From Methanomassiliicoccales archaeon (GTDB lineage: Archaea > Thermoplasmatota > Thermoplasmata > Methanomassiliicoccales > UBA472): a stretch of 34,254 nucleotides of DNA. This document shows positions 30,534-34,254 of this stretch, in pieces. The DNA lies in assembly GCA_028682915.1 (NCBI GenBank), contig JAJRAN010000036.1, forward strand, positions 1 through 34,254. The letters are read 5' to 3'. Under the pieces are notes generated by a model. It had not been told where the DNA came from. It did no database searches and was given only the letters and a program-made list of their open reading frames with translations. Within the stretch, counting starts at the first letter, position 1; each line of letters begins with the position of its first letter. The position numbers and the translations under genes are program-made.

Positions 30534-31885
30534 TCAAGGTCATGAAGTTCGGCGGGACCAGCGTGGGGAGCGAGCGGGCGCTGCGCAACCTCGTCTCCGT
30601 GGTCAAGGGCGATGAGGCCAGAAAGGCCTTGGTGGTCTCGGCCATGTCCGGGGTGACCAACTCCCTCATAGGCCTGATGAAGGAGGAGCAGGGGGCCAGC
30701 GACGCCTTCTTCGATGAGCTGCTTTGGAAGCACACCTCGGCGGTAAGGCCGATGATGGGCGAAGATGCCCTCGGCGACCTGGAGGCGAAGCTCAAGGTGA
30801 GGATAGCTGGCCTCAGGCAGGCAGTGGACCGATACCAGGAACCCTCCGCCCGGGTGATCATGCACGATGCCATTTCTTCCTGGGGCGAGAGGCTCTCCTC
30901 CTTGATGATCGCGTCCCTCCTCAAGTCCGACGGGGTGGACTCGCTTGCCATGACCTCCGAGGAGGCAGGAATCGTGGCGATCGGAGCCCCCGGCAACGGC
31001 ACCGCGGACCTGGAGGCCACCTCCCGCAACTTCAAGCGGAGCGTAGTGCCCCAGATCGAGGCGGGGAAGACGGTGGTCATCACCGGTTATTACGGTTGCG
31101 ATTCGGAGGGCAGGCCCCTGACCTTCGGAAGGGGAGGATCCGACTACTCCGGTTCGGTGGTGGCTTACTCCCTGAACGCCAGCACGTTAGAGATCTGGAC
31201 CGATGTCAACGGGTTCATGACCGCTGATCCTCGAGTGGTGCCCGCCGCGCGGACCATCAGGGAGATGGACTACGGGGAGGCGGCGGAGCTGGCCTTCTTC
31301 GGGGCCAAGGTGCTGCATCCACGGACGATCGAGCCGGCCCGCAAGAAGAGGATACTGGTGAAGGTCAAGAACACCTTCGACCCTGCGGCGGAGGGGACCT
31401 CCATACGCGACTCGAAGAAGAACGGCGACCGCCTCCTCAAGAGCGTGGCGGTAAAAAGCGACCTGGCGGTGGTGAAGGTCTATTCGTCGGAGATCGTCTA
31501 CAACCCAGGCCTGGTCATGCATCTGCTGGCGACGGTCTCGGAGAACGGCTCCGCGGCCTATGCCATTTCCACCTCGCTTTCCACCTTGGCCTTCGCTGTG
31601 CCATCCTCCTCGGCCAGGAGCATCTGCGAACGCATCAGGCACTCGGGGGAGGAGGTCGAGAAGGTCACGGTCAAGGAGAACGTTTCGCTGATTTGCGCGG
31701 TCGGCGACGACCTCATAAACCGCACCGGCGCCTCGGCCATGGTTTTCCATGAAGCGGCAGAGGTGGAGGCGAACATCGAGATGATCTCCGAGGGAGCCTC
31801 GGACGTGGCCTTGAACTTCGTTGTCCCCAGCGATAAGGCCAACGATGTGGTGAGGAGGCTTCACAGCAAATTCATAGGTGCTTGA
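30530..31885 (+). CDS. lysC: Aspartate kinase
   Basis: A 451-residue aspartokinase from the TTG start. KFGGTSVG at 6-13 is the kinase signature; SSWGERLSS, TFGRGGSDYSGSVVA and WTDVNGFMTADPRVV follow in order. The last 150 residues hold two ACT domains (AVVKVYSSEIVYNPG and VSLICAVGDDL), the site of feedback control, probably by lysine. It makes aspartyl phosphate; aspartate-semialdehyde dehydrogenase for the next step is not in the window. TTG at 30530 overlaps the dapB stop and follows GAGGTG; an ATG at 30542 would drop four residues. An open frame further upstream runs inside dapB and is not coding. Confidence 0.93.
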   Translation: MIKVMKFGGTSVGSERALRNLVSVVKGDEARKALVVSAMSGVTNSLIGLMKEEQGASDAFFDELLWKHTSAVRPMMGEDALGDLEAKLKVRIAGLRQAVDRYQEPSARVIMHDAISSWGERLSSLMIASLLKSDGVDSLAMTSEEAGIVAIGAPGNGTADLEATSRNFKRSVVPQIEAGKTVVITGYYGCDSEGRPLTFGRGGSDYSGSVVAYSLNASTLEIWTDVNGFMTADPRVVPAARTIREMDYGEAAELAFFGAKVLHPRTIEPARKKRILVKVKNTFDPAAEGTSIRDSKKNGDRLLKSVAVKSDLAVVKVYSSEIVYNPGLVMHLLATVSENGSAAYAISTSLSTLAFAVPSSSARSICERIRHSGEEVEKVTVKENVSLICAVGDDLINRTGASAMVFHEAAEVEANIEMISEGASDVALNFVVPSDKANDVVRRLHSKFIGA

Positions 31886-31886
31886 T

Positions 31887-33146
31887 ATGAGGGAATTCAG
31901 CAACGAGGACGGACAGATGATGATCGGCGGCGCGAGGGCTAACGAGTTGGTGGAGAGGTTCGGCTCCCCCATCTACGTCACGGACGAGAGGGCGGTGCGG
32001 GAGAACTACCGCAACATACGCGACGCCTTCAAGCCCTACATGCCAGCGAGGGTGCACTATGCCTGCAAAGCCAATGCCGCCCTGGCTATACTCAGGATAC
32101 TGCAGCAGGAAGGAAGCTACATCGATGCCGTGAGCATCGGCGAGGTGGACACCTGCCTGCGAGCGGGTTACTCGCCTGACAAGATACTGTACACCGGCGT
32201 CAACGTCAGCACCAAGGAGCTGCAGCAACTGGTGGCGCGCAAGGTAATGATCAACGTGGACTCGCTCTCGGAGCTCGAGCGCCTGGCCAGCATCTCCACC
32301 GACGTGGACATCTCCTTCAGGGTCAACCCACAGGTGGGCGCCGGGCACCACACGCACGTGGTGACCGGGGCCAAGAGCACGAAGTTCGGCGTGCCTAAGG
32401 ACCTGATCGTCCGCGCCTACGACCGCGCCCTGGAGCTGGGGTTCATGCCCTTCGGGCTGCACGCCCACATCGGCGCCGGGGTGCAGGACGTGGCGCCCTT
32501 CGCCGAGGTGACCGATGTCCTGGTCGGGATAATGAACGACGTCGAGCAACGGCTTGGCCTCAAGCTCGACGTGCTGGATATCGGGGGCGGTGTGGGCATC
32601 CCCTATCGGCCGGAGGACAAGCCGATGGACGTCGACGCCTATGCCCGCGAGGTCACCTCCCGCATCAAGGGACGATGCAGCGCCAAGACCGTGGCCATCG
32701 AGCCAGGCCGCTACATCATCGCCGACACCACCGTGCTGCTGACCAGCGTGGTGGACGTCAAGGACACGGGTGACAAGCGCTTCTGCGGCGTCGACGCGGG
32801 CTTCAACACCTTAATCAGGCCCGCCTTCTACGGCTCCTACCACCACGTGGCCGTGGCCAATAAGTTCCATCGACCAGAGGAGTTCACCTACGACGTGGTC
32901 GGGCCCATCTGCGAGAGCGGGGACTTCATCGCCAAGGACCGCCGGTTGCCCAAGGTGGAGGAGGGCGACGTCATCGCCGTCTACGATGCTGGCGCCTACG
33001 GCTTCGCCATGTCCTCCCAGTACAACATGCGCGGCAAGCCAAGGGAGGTGCTGGTCAAGGACGGCGCCGCCTCCCTCATCCGTGAGGCTGAGACCACCGA
33101 CGACCTGCTCCGGCTGGAACGGATCCCTTCGAGGCTGATGATTTGA
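31887..33146 (+). CDS. lysA: Diaminopimelate decarboxylase
   Basis: A 419-residue PLP enzyme of fold type III. The PLP lysine is K61 in VHYACKANAA, with HAHIGAG at 192-198, LDIGGGVGIPY at 230-240, EPGRYI at 272-277, CESGDF at 342-347 and Y371 in YDAGAYGF. It decarboxylates meso-diaminopimelate to lysine. A GTG at 31878 is in frame, but AGGTG at 31876-31880 is spaced for the ATG at 31887, one base after the lysC stop, which is preferred. The stop overlaps the dapF start in TTGA. Confidence 0.94.
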   Translation: MREFSNEDGQMMIGGARANELVERFGSPIYVTDERAVRENYRNIRDAFKPYMPARVHYACKANAALAILRILQQEGSYIDAVSIGEVDTCLRAGYSPDKILYTGVNVSTKELQQLVARKVMINVDSLSELERLASISTDVDISFRVNPQVGAGHHTHVVTGAKSTKFGVPKDLIVRAYDRALELGFMPFGLHAHIGAGVQDVAPFAEVTDVLVGIMNDVEQRLGLKLDVLDIGGGVGIPYRPEDKPMDVDAYAREVTSRIKGRCSAKTVAIEPGRYIIADTTVLLTSVVDVKDTGDKRFCGVDAGFNTLIRPAFYGSYHHVAVANKFHRPEEFTYDVVGPICESGDFIAKDRRLPKVEEGDVIAVYDAGAYGFAMSSQYNMRGKPREVLVKDGAASLIREAETTDDLLRLERIPSRLMI

Positions 33147-33973
33147 GGTTCTTCAAGTACGAGGGGCTGGGGAACGACTTCATCGTCCTCGAGGACCTGG
33201 ACGGAAGATCGCCGAAGGACCCGGACTTCGCCATCAAATGGTGCGACCGCCGCTTCGGAATCGGCGCAGATGGCATACTGTACATCATGAGGAGCGAGGG
33301 CGCCGACGCCTACATGAAGATCCTCAACTCCGACGGGAGCGAGGCGGAGATGTGCGGCAACGGCATCCGCTGCGTCGCCAAGCACCTCTACGATCATAGA
33401 CTGGTCGGCAGCAAGGAGATGACCATCGACACCATGGCCGGCAAGAAGCGCGTCCGATGCAGCCTGAGCGACGGCAAAGTGGCCCAGGTCTCGGTGGACA
33501 TGGGCGCCCCCATCCTGGACTGCGAGCGCATACCCATGCGCTGCCAGGGGCGGTTCGTGGAGGAGGAGGTCGAGGTGGCCGGGATGAGGGTGCGTGGAAC
33601 GGCGGTGAGCATGGGCAATCCTCACTTCGTCACCTTCCAAGACCTAAAGCCAGAGGAGGTCGAGCAACTGGGACCGTCGCTGGAGCGGCATCCGCTCTTC
33701 CCCAGGAAGACGAACGTGGAGTTCGCTACCCAACGCCAAGGCATCATCCATGTGAAGGTCTACGAGCGCGGGGCCGCCTGGACGTTGGCCTGCGGCACCG
33801 GCGCCTGCGCCACGGTGGTCGCGGGGGTGCTGAGCGGCAGGGTCAAGGCGGGCAAGGACGTGGAGGTGCGCCTGCCTGGCGGCAGCCTGTGGATTAATGT
33901 AGATGAAGGCTTATCCTCGGTAGCCATGCGCGGCCCGGCCAAGCTGGTATACCAAGGCACGTTCCTGGAGTGA
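33143..33973 (+). CDS. dapF: Diaminopimelate epimerase
   Basis: A 276-residue epimerase. The two catalytic cysteines are C71 in EMCGNGIRC and C217 in ACGTGAC, with NDFIVLED and GNPHFV also typical. It converts LL- to meso-diaminopimelate. The start is a TTG at 33143, overlapping the lysA stop and opening directly on the family start MRFFKYEGLGNDF; no ATG is available nearby. The next gene begins six bases after the stop. Confidence 0.95.
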   Translation: MRFFKYEGLGNDFIVLEDLDGRSPKDPDFAIKWCDRRFGIGADGILYIMRSEGADAYMKILNSDGSEAEMCGNGIRCVAKHLYDHRLVGSKEMTIDTMAGKKRVRCSLSDGKVAQVSVDMGAPILDCERIPMRCQGRFVEEEVEVAGMRVRGTAVSMGNPHFVTFQDLKPEEVEQLGPSLERHPLFPRKTNVEFATQRQGIIHVKVYERGAAWTLACGTGACATVVAGVLSGRVKAGKDVEVRLPGGSLWINVDEGLSSVAMRGPAKLVYQGTFLE

Positions 33974-33979
33974 TGCAAA

Positions 33980-34254
33980 ATGGTGTTCGAGTACGCCAAT
34001 CGGGTCAGGAAGATCCCACCATACCTGTTCGCGGAGATCGAGGAGAAGGTACGCGTCAAGAAGGCGCAGGGAGTCGACATCATAGACTTCGGCATCGGGG
34101 ACCCGGACATACCCACCCCCGCCCCGATCATCGAGGAACTCCGCCGGCAAGTGCTGGACCCCGAGAACCACAACTATCCCTCGTCGGCGGGCGAGCCGGA
34201 GATCAGGCAGTCCATCGCGGACTTCTACAAGAGGCGGTTCGGGGTGAGCCTCGA
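33980..34254 (+). CDS. dapL: LL-diaminopimelate aminotransferase, N-terminal part
   Basis: The first 91 residues of a fold type I aminotransferase cut by the right edge. FEYANRVRKIPPYLFAEIE, DFGIGDPDIPTP and NYPSSAGEPEIRQSIADFY match the DapL group. It would turn tetrahydrodipicolinate into LL-diaminopimelate in one step, explaining why no dapD, dapC or dapE gene is seen and why dapF is needed. GGAGTGATG lies just upstream of the ATG at 33980. A general aspartate-type aminotransferase is less likely given the operon. Confidence 0.85.
   Translation, partial: MVFEYANRVRKIPPYLFAEIEEKVRVKKAQGVDIIDFGIGDPDIPTPAPIIEELRRQVLDPENHNYPSSAGEPEIRQSIADFYKRRFGVSL

Noticed and set aside
1-34254. Pyrrolysine-type in-frame TAG readthrough
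   Set aside because: Genes that end in TAG stop at family-normal lengths and are not followed by matching sequence in the same frame.

Overview
The window is archaeal. It opens on a ribosomal/RNA polymerase cluster with archaeal proteins (L18e, archaeal-type L13 and S9, RpoN) and has archaeal TATA boxes about 25 bases upstream of inferred transcript starts. Several genes look leaderless, and it carries a GfcR-type phosphoribosyltransferase regulator and an archaellin/type IV pilin peptidase. An alkyltransferase-EndoV fusion of the kind known from Ferroplasma, many Fe-S proteins (HdrD-like, polyferredoxin-like, radical SAM) and a fairly high GC content suggest an anaerobic Thermoplasmatota archaeon, perhaps a Methanomassiliicoccales relative. 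The lineage is an inference; no marker in the window settles it.

Layout. 1-1086 (minus): a TIM-barrel AP-endonuclease-like protein running off the left edge. 1312-2809 (plus): L18e-L13-S9-RpoN operon followed by tRNA-Pro(GGG). 2815-9408: an accessory-looking block with a 944-residue M6-like metalloprotease that has no visible signal peptide, a convergent helical protein ending in a GGGGLYP heptad array, and a divergent STAND-type ATPase with a TPR-like C-terminus. 9433-13567: rhodanese, Fe-S protein, peptidase E family, an unrecognised protein and a flavin oxidoreductase. 13732-14561: BioY and a small zinc-ribbon membrane protein. 14556-18075 (minus): a tight larA-like/hdrD-like/folP operon. 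18191-20168: ThiL and an AmmeMemoRadiSam-type radical SAM enzyme. 20171-22250 (minus): prepilin peptidase and a PflX-like radical SAM protein. 22368-28282 (plus): nitroreductase, MFS transporter, phosphoesterase, alkyltransferase-like/EndoV fusion, ketopantoate reductase, GfcR-like regulator and a small conserved protein. 28394-34254 (plus): Lrp/AsnC regulator followed by dapA-dapB-lysC-lysA-dapF-dapL.

How it works together. The right end encodes a nearly complete diaminopimelate (aminotransferase variant) route to lysine: aspartokinase, DapA, DapB, DapL, DapF and LysA. Only aspartate-semialdehyde dehydrogenase is not seen here. The first gene is an Lrp-type regulator, and two inverted repeats lie between its promoter and its start. 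ThiL, BioY, DHPS and PanE serve cofactor metabolism (thiamine, biotin uptake, folate-type pterins, CoA). The most unusual parts are the protease/heptad-repeat/STAND block, the alkyltransferase-like/EndoV fusion without the alkyl-acceptor cysteine, the lactate-racemase-like/HdrD/DHPS operon, and a palindrome placed between two divergent TATA boxes at 22275-22319. No gene-free stretch exceeds 300 bases.
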